From: Arthrobacter sp. ISL-28
Lineage (GTDB): Bacteria > Actinomycetota > Actinomycetes > Actinomycetales > Micrococcaceae
Direction of reading: 5' to 3'
DNA length: 41,870 nucleotides
Assembly (NCBI RefSeq): GCF_018613875.1
Contig: NZ_JAGGPJ010000004.1
Span: 1-41,870 of the forward strand
Below the pieces are notes generated by a model. The model worked only from the letters and a program-made list of their open reading frames with translations, did no database searches and was not told the origin of the DNA. The translations under genes and the position numbers were made by a program. This document shows positions 22,776 to 30,724 of the stretch, one piece after another (within the stretch, counting starts at the first letter, position 1; each line of letters opens with the position of its first letter).

Positions 22776-24137
22776 TTAGCGCAGTGCCTTGCAGGCGCGG
22801 CCCAGTGCTTCGATCAGGCGGTCGGCGTCATTCATGGAGAAGGGCATGGGGGGACGGAGTTTCAGGACGTTGCCTTGGGCGCCGCAGGCGGAGATGAGGA
22901 TCCGGTCCTGCCGGAGGGCGTTCACGATGCCGGCGGCGGCCTCCCCATTGGGTGTGAGTGTGGATCGGTCAGTGACGAGGTCGACACCGATGAAGAAGCC
23001 GCTTCCGCGGACTTCTGCGACCTGGTCCAGGTCCTGGGTGAGGTGTTTCAGTCCGGTGATGATCTTTTCGCCGACCTTGCGGGCGTTTTCTATGAGTGAT
23101 TCCTCGCGGATCACGTCCAGGACGGCCTGGGCAGCGGCGATGGCTACGGAATTCCCGCCGAAGGTGTTGAAGTAGCGGATGTTCTTGCCGAACTCCACGA
23201 GCAGTTCGGGCTTGAAGATTGCTGCCGCGACGGGGATCCCGTTGCCCATGGGTTTGCCGATGGTCACGATGTCCGGGACGATTCCGTGGCGTTGGAAGCC
23301 CCACCATTCCTCGCCGGTGCGGCCGAAGCCGGGCTGGACTTCATCGGCGATGTACAGCCCGCCGGCGGCGTGTACTTCTTCGATGATGGGGCGGAGGAAG
23401 CCTGCGGGGCCGGCGAAGACGCCGTCGGAGGAGAAGATGCTGTCGGCGATGAAGGCCGCCAGTCCGATGCCGTGCCGGTGCAGGTCGGCGATGGCGGCCC
23501 GCACCTGGTTCCGCAGGTGGTCCTCCAAGGATCCTTGATCGGAGGAGTAGCGGAGGGCGTCCGGGGCGTCGATGACCCGCACGTTCGCTCCGAGGGGCAC
23601 ACCCGCGCCCAGGGACGGCGAGAAGGACGCTACTTCGGTTGTCAGGCCGTGGTAGGCGCCGGAGGTGACGATGATGCCCTGGTTTCCGGTGGCGTATTTT
23701 GCCACGCGCATGGCGAGGTCATTGGCTTCGGACCCGGTGCACGTGAACATGACGTGGCCCAGCTCTGCCGGGAACGTGGAGAGCAGCTGCTCGGAGTAAT
23801 CGAGGATGGATTCCTGGACGTACCGGGTGTTGGTGTTCAGGGTCTGCATCTGTTTGTGGACGGCCGCTATGACGCGCGGGTGGGCGTGACCGACAGAGGG
23901 GACGTTGTTGTAAACGTCGAGGTACTCGTTTCCGTCGCGGTCAAACAAGGTGACGCCCTTGCCGCGCACGATTTCCAGGGGGGTGTCGTAGAAGAGCCGG
24001 TATCCGGGTCCGAGGCTCTGGTCCCGGCGGCGGATGTTCTTCTGCATCTGATCCGGGAGCTCACCGAGGCGGTTGGGATCAAAGCCGTTGATCATGGCCC
24101 GGGACGGCTTGCGGATGGTTTGGGGAGTAGTGCTCAT
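22776..24137 (-). CDS. Class III aminotransferase-fold PLP enzyme, possible phospho-lyase
   Basis: This 453-residue PLP enzyme has MFTCTGSEANDLAMRVAKY, the ADEVQPGFGRTGEEWWGF aspartate region, and the PLP lysine in IVTIGKPMGNGIPVAA. AAGGAGA precedes the ATG. The kinase gene lies just upstream and both are transcribed together. In several organisms an APH-fold kinase pairs with a class III enzyme acting as phospho-lyase (hydroxylysine kinase with phosphohydroxylysine phospho-lyase; ethanolamine-phosphate phospho-lyase), and the sequence resembles those more than ornithine or GABA aminotransferases. A plain transaminase is the alternative. Confidence 0.88.
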   Translation of the reverse strand: MSTTPQTIRKPSRAMINGFDPNRLGELPDQMQKNIRRRDQSLGPGYRLFYDTPLEIVRGKGVTLFDRDGNEYLDVYNNVPSVGHAHPRVIAAVHKQMQTLNTNTRYVQESILDYSEQLLSTFPAELGHVMFTCTGSEANDLAMRVAKYATGNQGIIVTSGAYHGLTTEVASFSPSLGAGVPLGANVRVIDAPDALRYSSDQGSLEDHLRNQVRAAIADLHRHGIGLAAFIADSIFSSDGVFAGPAGFLRPIIEEVHAAGGLYIADEVQPGFGRTGEEWWGFQRHGIVPDIVTIGKPMGNGIPVAAAIFKPELLVEFGKNIRYFNTFGGNSVAIAAAQAVLDVIREESLIENARKVGEKIITGLKHLTQDLDQVAEVRGSGFFIGVDLVTDRSTLTPNGEAAAGIVNALRQDRILISACGAQGNVLKLRPPMPFSMNDADRLIEALGRACKALR

Positions 24138-24153
24138 GATGTCTCCTTGGTGG

Positions 24154-25227
24154 CTAGTGCGTCTGGTTCAGGGTGTGAAAGGGCAGTTTTGGTGCCGGGG
24201 CTGCGGCTGTGGCGGCGAGCCGGTCCCAGTCCGGTTTGGAGTGGGAGAGGAGATAATCGCGGCGTTGGGGCGATTGGCTTGCCCGCCACTGGGTGATCAG
24301 GGCTCGCAGGAGAAGCCGGGCCTGGGCTGAGATGATCAGGGCCTCCAGCTCCCGGTCGGGCAGTGGATGGATGCTCCGGTAGCCATCCATGACGTGCAGT
24401 GCGTGTTCCCAGGGGTTGTCCAGGTCTGTTCCCAGAAGGTTGGCCATGGTGACGCTGATGTCGAAGATCACGGGGGTCCGCACGGCGTCTCCGAAGTCGA
24501 TGATCCCGGTCACGTACTCCGGCGTGTGGGGGTTGACGAGGACATTGAACGGACTGAAATCCCCGTGGATAACCTGAGAGGTCAGGGTGTCTAGAAGCGG
24601 AACCACAGTCTCGTCGAACTGGTCGAAAATGTCTTCGGCCAGGGAGCGTTTGTGCTGCTCATCGACGTAGTCAAGAAGCGGGCGCATCCGGTGGAAGTGC
24701 TTGAGGTCCCACAGGAGCAAACGGTCGGCGCGGGGATGCTCGAAGTCCTGCAAAGCAAGGCCCACACGGGCAAGGCTTGAGCCGACCAACTGAAGCTGAC
24801 CGGGCGAGGCCTCATGGGTGGCCAGCAAATCTCCGGGCATGAAGCGCATCACCCGAAGTACCCGGTCAAAAGGTCCCTCTGGTGCCGGGATGAGGACTTG
24901 CGGGTCTCCGGCGAGGCTCCTGATCAGACGCTGGACCGGAAGATCAGGGGCAGTCCGTTCCAAATGCTCCATGCACGCCGTCTGAAGCTGGACGATCACC
25001 GGATCCTCATCCGGTGGTGACACCTTCACCAGATAAGATTCTTCTCCGTCCCGGAGGCGGAAAGTCTCGTCCTTCTCGGTCGGAATCCGGACAAGCGTCC
25101 CGTTCAGGCCGTAGCACTGTTCAAGAAGCTCCAAGACAGTCGAGTCAGCGAGCTGAGACTGCTCTGCCAGGAGTCCACTCTCCGATGCGACCGCGTCGAT
25201 AAATTCGGAGTCGGTACTGACATTCAT
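24154..25227 (-). CDS. APH-fold small-molecule kinase (hydroxylysine/amino-alcohol kinase-like)
   Basis: This 357-residue phosphotransferase has the catalytic loop VIHGDFSPFNVLVNPHTPEY (HGDxxxxN) and metal-binding GIIDFGDAVRTP, as in aminoglycoside phosphotransferases and choline/hydroxylysine kinases. The N-lobe shows the SYLVKVSPPDEDPVIVQLQT strand-helix region. It is the first gene of a minus-strand operon with the class III PLP enzyme 16 nt downstream, and has a GntR-type operator-like site about 130 nt upstream. Phosphorylation of a hydroxylated amine followed by elimination to an aldehyde is the likely scheme. Antibiotic resistance is unlikely from the context. Confidence 0.85.
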   Translation of the reverse strand: MNVSTDSEFIDAVASESGLLAEQSQLADSTVLELLEQCYGLNGTLVRIPTEKDETFRLRDGEESYLVKVSPPDEDPVIVQLQTACMEHLERTAPDLPVQRLIRSLAGDPQVLIPAPEGPFDRVLRVMRFMPGDLLATHEASPGQLQLVGSSLARVGLALQDFEHPRADRLLLWDLKHFHRMRPLLDYVDEQHKRSLAEDIFDQFDETVVPLLDTLTSQVIHGDFSPFNVLVNPHTPEYVTGIIDFGDAVRTPVIFDISVTMANLLGTDLDNPWEHALHVMDGYRSIHPLPDRELEALIISAQARLLLRALITQWRASQSPQRRDYLLSHSKPDWDRLAATAAAPAPKLPFHTLNQTH

Positions 25228-25355
25228 GTCCTAGGCTCCTGCCGCTAAATGGGGAAGTCGATAAGTAGGCACTCAGGGTGTCGCCGTTGAAGCCAGCTTC
25301 GACTGTGATTCATGACCGTCCGCGCTGCCCAAAGACCAACTGCTCATCTGTACTG

Positions 25356-25374
25356 CTGTTCAACAGTTCGACAG
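25356..25374. promoter_or_regulatory. Operator-like sequence CTGTTCAACAGTTCGACAG
   Basis: It contains the exact odd-centre palindrome CTGTT-C-AACAG (25356-25366) and matches the element at 3150-3167. It lies between the GntR gene and the kinase gene, upstream of the kinase. The surrounding 25228-25494 stretch holds no gene. It probably marks the kinase operon promoter. Confidence 0.6.
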
Positions 25375-25494
25375 TAAATAGTATGCCACGTTTTCGATGG
25401 ATCTAGCAAGGATTTTAGGCTTTACGGGTCAGTCGTCCGGGGAAGTGCGCCCCTGGAAAGGAGCTGCCGCTGTTGCAGCTACAGCGGAAGGCGC

Positions 25495-26169
25495 TTAGCT
25501 TGCAGCGTGCCTTTCGGCGACAACCTGCCGGATCGATTCGCGATATTGGATGATCGTGTCTGAGACAACCTTCTCCGCCACGGCGGGATCACGCGATTCA
25601 AGCGCGTCGACTATGTTTTGGTGCTCAGCCTCGAGCGTATCTGGATCCTCGTACTCGTGCTGTTCAATGGAAAGCACAAACATGAAGTACCTCAGTTCTG
25701 TCACCAACTGCTGATAGAACGTCCTCAACTTCTGGCTTCCGAGGAGTCCGACTATGGCGCTGTGAATCGCAAGGTCCTTCTCGACAATCTTATATGGATC
25801 TCTAGTCTTCAAAACTGCCCGGAACTCCTCCATTGCGGCGTGAACTTCGTCCAAAGAGGTGCTTTCGGAGATGCTCCGTGCGGCTGTGGTCTCCAGATGG
25901 TAACGGGCGTTGTAGACGTCCATGATCTCGGCGTCGGTCGGGTCCCAAACGATAGCGCCCTGATTTGCTCGGTGCCGAATGAGACCGCCCGCTTGAACTA
26001 TGCGAACGGCTTCGCGAACGGTGTTCCTTGAAAGTCGCAGGTTGTCGGCGAGGACACTCTCCCTGAGGCGTTCACCTGGCTTGAGTCCGCCGCTCAGGAT
26101 CATGGCTGTGAGTCCATCCGCGACCTGTTGCACGGTAGATGAATGGACTATCTTGATCTGCTCAACCAT
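25495..26169 (-). CDS. GntR-family regulator, FadR subfamily (FCD domain)
   Basis: This 224-residue regulator has an N-terminal GntR winged HTH with GLKPGERLRESVLADNLRLS and RNTVREAVRIVQAGGL, then an FCD effector domain with YHLETTAARSISE, the metal-type histidine in AIHSAIVGLLGS, and EHQNIVDALESRDPAVAEK. GAAGG precedes the ATG. It is the likely controller of the kinase operon and, through the matching site, of the ABC/oxidase operons 22 kb away, which were about 6 kb away before the island inserted. Effector unknown. Confidence 0.92.
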   Translation of the reverse strand: MVEQIKIVHSSTVQQVADGLTAMILSGGLKPGERLRESVLADNLRLSRNTVREAVRIVQAGGLIRHRANQGAIVWDPTDAEIMDVYNARYHLETTAARSISESTSLDEVHAAMEEFRAVLKTRDPYKIVEKDLAIHSAIVGLLGSQKLRTFYQQLVTELRYFMFVLSIEQHEYEDPDTLEAEHQNIVDALESRDPAVAEKVVSDTIIQYRESIRQVVAERHAAS

Positions 26170-26298
26170 GCCTTCATCGTACAGGGGATTGTCGAGTGTA
26201 GAGCAGTTGACCAGATGGTGATCGGACTACCGGATCCGCATTTTAGAGGGGCAATGGCCGTACCACATAGACCGAGTTCCAGCACTTCCACGCGCCGC

Positions 26299-26778
26299 TC
26301 AAAGCTCTCGATAGTAGTAGAGGAGCGGGTCTGTGTGATTCGGTTCGGTATTGCTGAACCCGCGCGCTTCATAGAAGCGGCGTGTATCTGCGTCCTCACC
26401 GTCGACGTTGATTTCGATAAGCTCGCCACCTCGATTCCGCACCAGGTCGCATGCAGCGGCGAGGAGCGCGCTGCCCAGGCGACGGCCACGAAGGCCCGGA
26501 CGGACGTAGAGCTCGTCGAGGATCGCGACAGGCCCCTTGTACCAGACGTTCAGCCGGAAACTGAGGACTGCCAATCCGGTTGCTGGTTCGCCAATGAGCA
26601 GTGCGACGACGTCGTCCCCCGCCAACAGGGAGGCCAGCCGCGACCTGAGTCGGCCGGGGCCCGGGCTCGGCGTGGCGAATTCGGTGTTGAAATCGTGAAG
26701 CATTTGGGCAACTATCGCGGAGTCGGCCGTAGTTGCCCGTCGCGGGGTTTTGCTGCTTGCAGAGTCGCTAGCGGTCAC
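26299..26778 (-). CDS. GNAT-family N-acetyltransferase
   Basis: From the GTG at 26778 the product is 159 residues. The acetyl-CoA site is in LYVRPGLRGRRLGSALLAAA, preceded by strand LAVLSFRLNVWYKGPVAILD and followed by EINVDGEDADTRRFYEARGF. The frame is open upstream to 26967, but that part has no protein-like character and overlaps a pseudogene. No operon partner suggests its substrate. Confidence 0.82.
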   Translation of the reverse strand: MTASDSASSKTPRRATTADSAIVAQMLHDFNTEFATPSPGPGRLRSRLASLLAGDDVVALLIGEPATGLAVLSFRLNVWYKGPVAILDELYVRPGLRGRRLGSALLAAACDLVRNRGGELIEINVDGEDADTRRFYEARGFSNTEPNHTDPLLYYYREL

Positions 26779-26848
26779 GGCTTCATCATGCTCGCCGCGT
26801 GAGCCGGCGTCCACCGGGCGACCCAGGCTATTTGGCCTTTTGGAAGAT

Positions 26849-27160
26849 TTAAGTAAGGTGCTCTGCGGTGACGTGGGCCAGATGGTCCACAAGCTCGTTC
26901 TGCAACCCCTGGTCGTAGGCGGAGTGGTGTGCTTTCTCCCGGTGCTGATGGTGCCAATATCCGCCACTCGTGACCACAGGACCGACTCGGTTCACCTGGT
27001 CGGCGACGTCGCGTGTTTGCTCGACGTCTGACAGGTCGCCGACCACGCCTACCGCGCCGCGGTCAAGGAGATCCTGTACCGCTGTCAGGCGAGCCTGCTC
27101 GGGCGTTACCTTGGCCCGTCGCGACATGAGAAACTCGCGGACCTCGCCTCGATTGTCCAT
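26849..27160 (-). pseudogene. Chimeric remnant: XRE N-terminus joined to short-chain dehydrogenase pieces
   Basis: The first about 26 residues (MDNRGEVREFLMSRRAKVTP...) match the beginning of the XRE/MmyB-type regulator at 28328-29227. At about codon 27 the sequence changes to an SDR-like segment, GVVGDLSDVEQTRDVADQVN, and then to an SDR-like C-terminal tail with SGGYWHHQHREKAHHSAYDQ. The NAD-binding region, catalytic Tyr-Lys and the HTH core are absent. It looks like a product of two deletions and should be non-functional as either protein. Confidence 0.65.
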
Positions 27161-27295
27161 AGCTAGAATAAGGCGGCTCCACCGCCGTCTGGGCCCCTGT
27201 TAGTACACCCCTCGACAGAGACTGCCAGTGCGGACAGAGACTCCCAGTGCGCGGCGGGGCGGAGGCGGAGAGCCGGCTGGCCTCCTTGCCACTGC

Positions 27296-28069
27296 TCACC
27301 CCGTCCTTGGGTAAACGGAAGTGGCGCTGTCCAATGAGTTTGTGTGCCCATAGGTCCGGGCGGTTGGCGGGACAACGCCGGTGGCGTCTGCTGTGAGTGC
27401 CGCTGGGAAATCGACGGTCACGGCACGTACGACTGCCTGCAGGTAACGCGTGGCCGACTCCTCCGTTAGACCGTAGTCACGGATCAGGGACCACACGCCC
27501 ACTTCGATCACGGATAGCGGGGTTTGCGCGATGGCCGCCCCGGCTTTCCGCGCCAAGTCCAGCAACAACTGACATACCTTGGACAGTCGTCGCGCGCATG
27601 CGACGGCGCGGATGACATCCTCGCTGGTGAAAGCGTGGGGAGAGGTTGCGTAAAGCGTCAGCGCGGCGTTGATCCCCCACTCCACATTCACAGGGACGGA
27701 CAGCACCGATCTCACGCCCTGACCGGCAACAGCAGAGGCGTACCCAGACCAGCGGCGCTCGACGGCGACGTCGGGTATGTGGATGAATTCCCGGTTCGTC
27801 ACGGCGGTCCGGGCAGGACCGTCCTCGAACGAGCTTTGAACCCCGTCAACGTCCCGGGCCTTCGTGGAGCCCGAGGCCCAGTTCCGGACGTCTCCCTGAC
27901 GGACGAGTGTGACGGCCCACAGGAAACCCCGGGCTGCGCCGCCGACGTCTTCGACGAATTGCCGTGCCGCCTCGCTGAGGAATGTTTGCACGTAGGGACT
28001 GTCCAAGATTGCGGACGGGAAAATGGCCGGCGGTTCCGGTCCACTGTTCAAAGGGGTGGCTTCGGCCAT
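27296..28069 (-). CDS. GAF-domain protein, ANTAR-like C-terminal part
   Basis: This 257-residue protein holds a GAF sensor domain (about residues 25-175), with segments QFVEDVGGAARGFLWAVTLV, IHIPDVAVERRWSGYASAVA and GVRSVLSVPVNVEWGINAAL. The C-terminal helical part (LSVIEVGVWSLIRDYGLTEE, SATRYLQAVVRAVTVDF) occupies the place of the ANTAR RNA-binding domain found in actinobacterial GAF-ANTAR antiterminators, but the usual AxG motif is not clear. It may bind nascent RNA or simply sense a ligand. It is isolated from obvious partners. The 258-nt stretch upstream (28070-28327) shows no gene. Confidence 0.75.
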   Translation of the reverse strand: MAEATPLNSGPEPPAIFPSAILDSPYVQTFLSEAARQFVEDVGGAARGFLWAVTLVRQGDVRNWASGSTKARDVDGVQSSFEDGPARTAVTNREFIHIPDVAVERRWSGYASAVAGQGVRSVLSVPVNVEWGINAALTLYATSPHAFTSEDVIRAVACARRLSKVCQLLLDLARKAGAAIAQTPLSVIEVGVWSLIRDYGLTEESATRYLQAVVRAVTVDFPAALTADATGVVPPTARTYGHTNSLDSATSVYPRTG

Positions 28070-28327
28070 GTTCCACGCTCAAATCACGACGCTCCGGCTC
28101 GCTGCAAAACCCTCTAGGAAAAGCATAGAACCGTCCTGCGTAATCCGCGCCCTCGTCCTCGACGAACCCGGGCCACGAAGACATCGAATCCGAGCTGCGA
28201 GTCGTTCAACGCAACGCGACGCACCTGCTCGGTCTTGTGAATGGAGCTTCACTGTGCCCACGGCCTGACCGGATGGAGAAGATTCAGGCGCTGCGGCAAG
28301 GGTAAGGGCCGCAACGGCATTCAGCAG

Positions 28328-29227
28328 TCAGGAGTGGGGCAGCCCTTGAGGTTGGCTCGCACCGGCACGATCTTGGATTCGTTCGGTTGCGGCCCAGCTT
28401 GCGAGCAGGCGGAGGCGTTCGTCTGATGGGGATCCGGGCACGGCCGGGTAGACGGTGAGGGTGAAGCCCGGGTCTTCGGCGAGCTCCATGGATTCGTAGG
28501 CGAGTTCGAGTTCTCCTACGACCGGGTGGCGGAATACTTTGGTCCCGGCGTAGTGGCGCCGCACGTTATGGGCCGCCCAGCGCGCCCGGAATTCTTCGCT
28601 GCGCATGGACAGTTCCCCGACGAGGTCGGCCAGGCGTTTGTCGAAGGGGTTGCGTCCGCTCTGCGTGCGCAGGATTGCCACGTTGGTGTTGGCTGCCAGG
28701 TCCCAATCGGGGTAGAAATCCCGGGCCCTGGGGTCCAGGAATATGAACCGGGAATGGTTGGCCGGACGTGCCGGGCCCTGGTACATCTCCGAGTAGAGGG
28801 CATAGCCGAGCTGGTTGGCTGCGACGATGTCCATGTGGTGGTTGCCGATGAAGGCCGGCGACGCGGTGATGGAGTCAAGCATGAACTGCAGGGTCGGGCG
28901 GACGGTCCCGCTCTGGAGGGGACGCCGTCGGGATTTGCCGGACGGGCTGGCTGCACGGGCAAGATTGTAGAGGTGGTCGCGTTCCGCCTCGTCCAGCTTC
29001 AGCGCCCCGGCGATGGCGTCGAGGACGCTTTCGGAAGTGCCGGCGAGGTTCCCGCGTTCCAGCTTCGTGTAGTAATCCACGCTGACCCCCGCGAGCATGG
29101 CAACCTCTTCACGGCGCAAGCCGGGGACCCGGCGTCGGCCGTGCACAAACGTCAGTCCGGCCATTTCGGGAGTGATCCTGGCCCGTCTCGAGGCGAGGAA
29201 TTCGCGCGCTTCCATTCTGTTGTCCAC
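28328..29227 (-). CDS. XRE-family regulator with MmyB-like ligand-binding domain
   Basis: This 299-residue protein has an N-terminal HTH (RRVPGLRREEVAMLAGVSVD, then YYTKLERGN) and a C-terminal MmyB-like domain with PAFIGNHHMDIVAANQLGYA, FIFLDPRARDFYPDWDLAAN and VGELSMRSEEFRARWAAHNV. These regulators are common next to oxidoreductase or exporter genes in actinobacteria. GTG start. It diverges from the MFS exporter with a 133-nt gap, so it probably regulates that gene. Confidence 0.9.
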   Translation of the reverse strand: MDNRMEAREFLASRRARITPEMAGLTFVHGRRRVPGLRREEVAMLAGVSVDYYTKLERGNLAGTSESVLDAIAGALKLDEAERDHLYNLARAASPSGKSRRRPLQSGTVRPTLQFMLDSITASPAFIGNHHMDIVAANQLGYALYSEMYQGPARPANHSRFIFLDPRARDFYPDWDLAANTNVAILRTQSGRNPFDKRLADLVGELSMRSEEFRARWAAHNVRRHYAGTKVFRHPVVGELELAYESMELAEDPGFTLTVYPAVPGSPSDERLRLLASWAATERIQDRAGASQPQGLPHS

Positions 29228-29360
29228 GCATCCACGCTACCCGGATCAACCGAGCGTAGGGAGGTACTGCCAGAACCCGGATAAGCAGAGCACTCGCTAG
29301 GAATAGCGTGACCCTGTTGCACTGAACAAGACCCCCGTTGACCGCCCTGAAGGAGCCAGC

Positions 29361-30596
29361 GTGACAGCCATCACCACCCCGATGCCCGCGCGTGAAGAGA
29401 CCGTCGGCCGCCCGCTCGCGGTCGTGCTCGGCCTGCTGACAATCTTCGGTCCGATCTCCATGGACCTCTACCTGCCTGTCCTGCCAGCCCTGACCGCGGA
29501 GCTTCAAAGCACCACCTCAGTGGCGCAGTTGACCATCACCGCCTGCCTGCTCGGCCTGGCCATGGGCCAGGTGGTCGCTGGCCCGCTCTCGGACCGGTTC
29601 GGCCGCCGAACGCCGCTCCTCATCGGGGTCATCGCATACACGATCACGTCAGCCCTCTGTGCGCTCAGCCCAACCATCGAAACACTCATCATCGCGAGGT
29701 TCGTCCAGGGCCTGGCTGGCGCTGTAGGCATCGTGATCGCCCAGGCTGCCGGCCGGGACGTCTACTCAGGCGGGAAGCTGATTCGGTACTACGGCCGCCT
29801 GACCGTGCTCGGCGGACTTGCCGCCATCATCGGCCCCGTCATTGGCGGCCAACTGGCGGCCTTCATCGACTGGCGCGGAGTATTCCTGTTCCTGGCCGCC
29901 GTCGGCATCGCCATCCTCGTAGCCTCCCTGGCGGTGTTCCGGGAGACGCTGCCGGAAAACCGCCGCGTCACCGGAGACCTCTCCCACACCGTGAGCGACT
30001 TCCGCCGGCTCCTGGCTGACCGGGTATTCGTGGGAGCCGTGCTGATCACCGGCTTCACCTATGCCGCGATCTTCGCTTACCTGAGCGGGGCGACCTTTAT
30101 CCTCCAGGGCATTTACGGGCTCTCCCCGCAGGGTTATTCATTTGCGTTTGGCCTGAATTCCCTGGGCTTCATGATCTTCGGGTTTCTGGCCGGCCGCCTG
30201 TCCGAACAGTGGTCGGAACGAGGCACACTCACCACCGGCCTGATCATGGCCGGCGCCGGCGCCCTGGGCCTGCTCGCGACGGCACTCCTGCAGCTGCCCC
30301 TGGCCGCGATCATTCTGTCGCTGTTCACCATGGTCGGCGGTGTGGCCGTGACCAGCCCGCCTGCCACATCGCTCGCGTTGAAGGGCTACCCCGACATCGC
30401 CGGCACCGCCTCCTCATTGCTGGGACTGGCCCGGTTCGCCTTTGGCGGCCTCGCCGCACCCCTGGTCGGTATCGGCGGTGCCCACGATCCAGTTCCCTTC
30501 GGCATCGTCGCGGCCGCCTCCGCGGCAGCGGCCGCACTCTGCCTGGGACTGGTCAGCACGCGCCACAAAGACCGAGACGTCGCCGTCGGGACCTAG
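29361..30596 (+). CDS. MFS multidrug transporter, Bcr/CflA family
   Basis: This 411-residue inner-membrane protein has 12 predicted helices. The first loop includes MDLYLPVLPALTAELQ, typical of Bcr/CflA drug:H+ antiporters, and the loop 2-3 motif A is GPLSDRFGRRTPLLIGV. GAAGGAG precedes the GTG start. It is likely under the divergent XRE regulator. The substrate cannot be predicted. Confidence 0.92.
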   Translation: MTAITTPMPAREETVGRPLAVVLGLLTIFGPISMDLYLPVLPALTAELQSTTSVAQLTITACLLGLAMGQVVAGPLSDRFGRRTPLLIGVIAYTITSALCALSPTIETLIIARFVQGLAGAVGIVIAQAAGRDVYSGGKLIRYYGRLTVLGGLAAIIGPVIGGQLAAFIDWRGVFLFLAAVGIAILVASLAVFRETLPENRRVTGDLSHTVSDFRRLLADRVFVGAVLITGFTYAAIFAYLSGATFILQGIYGLSPQGYSFAFGLNSLGFMIFGFLAGRLSEQWSERGTLTTGLIMAGAGALGLLATALLQLPLAAIILSLFTMVGGVAVTSPPATSLALKGYPDIAGTASSLLGLARFAFGGLAAPLVGIGGAHDPVPFGIVAAASAAAAALCLGLVSTRHKDRDVAVGT

Positions 30597-30724
30597 AGGG
30601 CGCCCTTGGTCTACCCGACCGGTGGCCTGCTGAGTATATTGACGTCTAATGGGTAGGTTGTGACCACAGCCTCCACGGGCTGAACTTACTCTCCGCATGT
30701 GTAAGTTTGGGAAGTGAGGATTTG

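Noticed and set aside
24154..25227. Aminoglycoside resistance gene
   Set aside because: The APH fold is shared with metabolic kinases, and coupling to a class III PLP enzyme points to metabolism.
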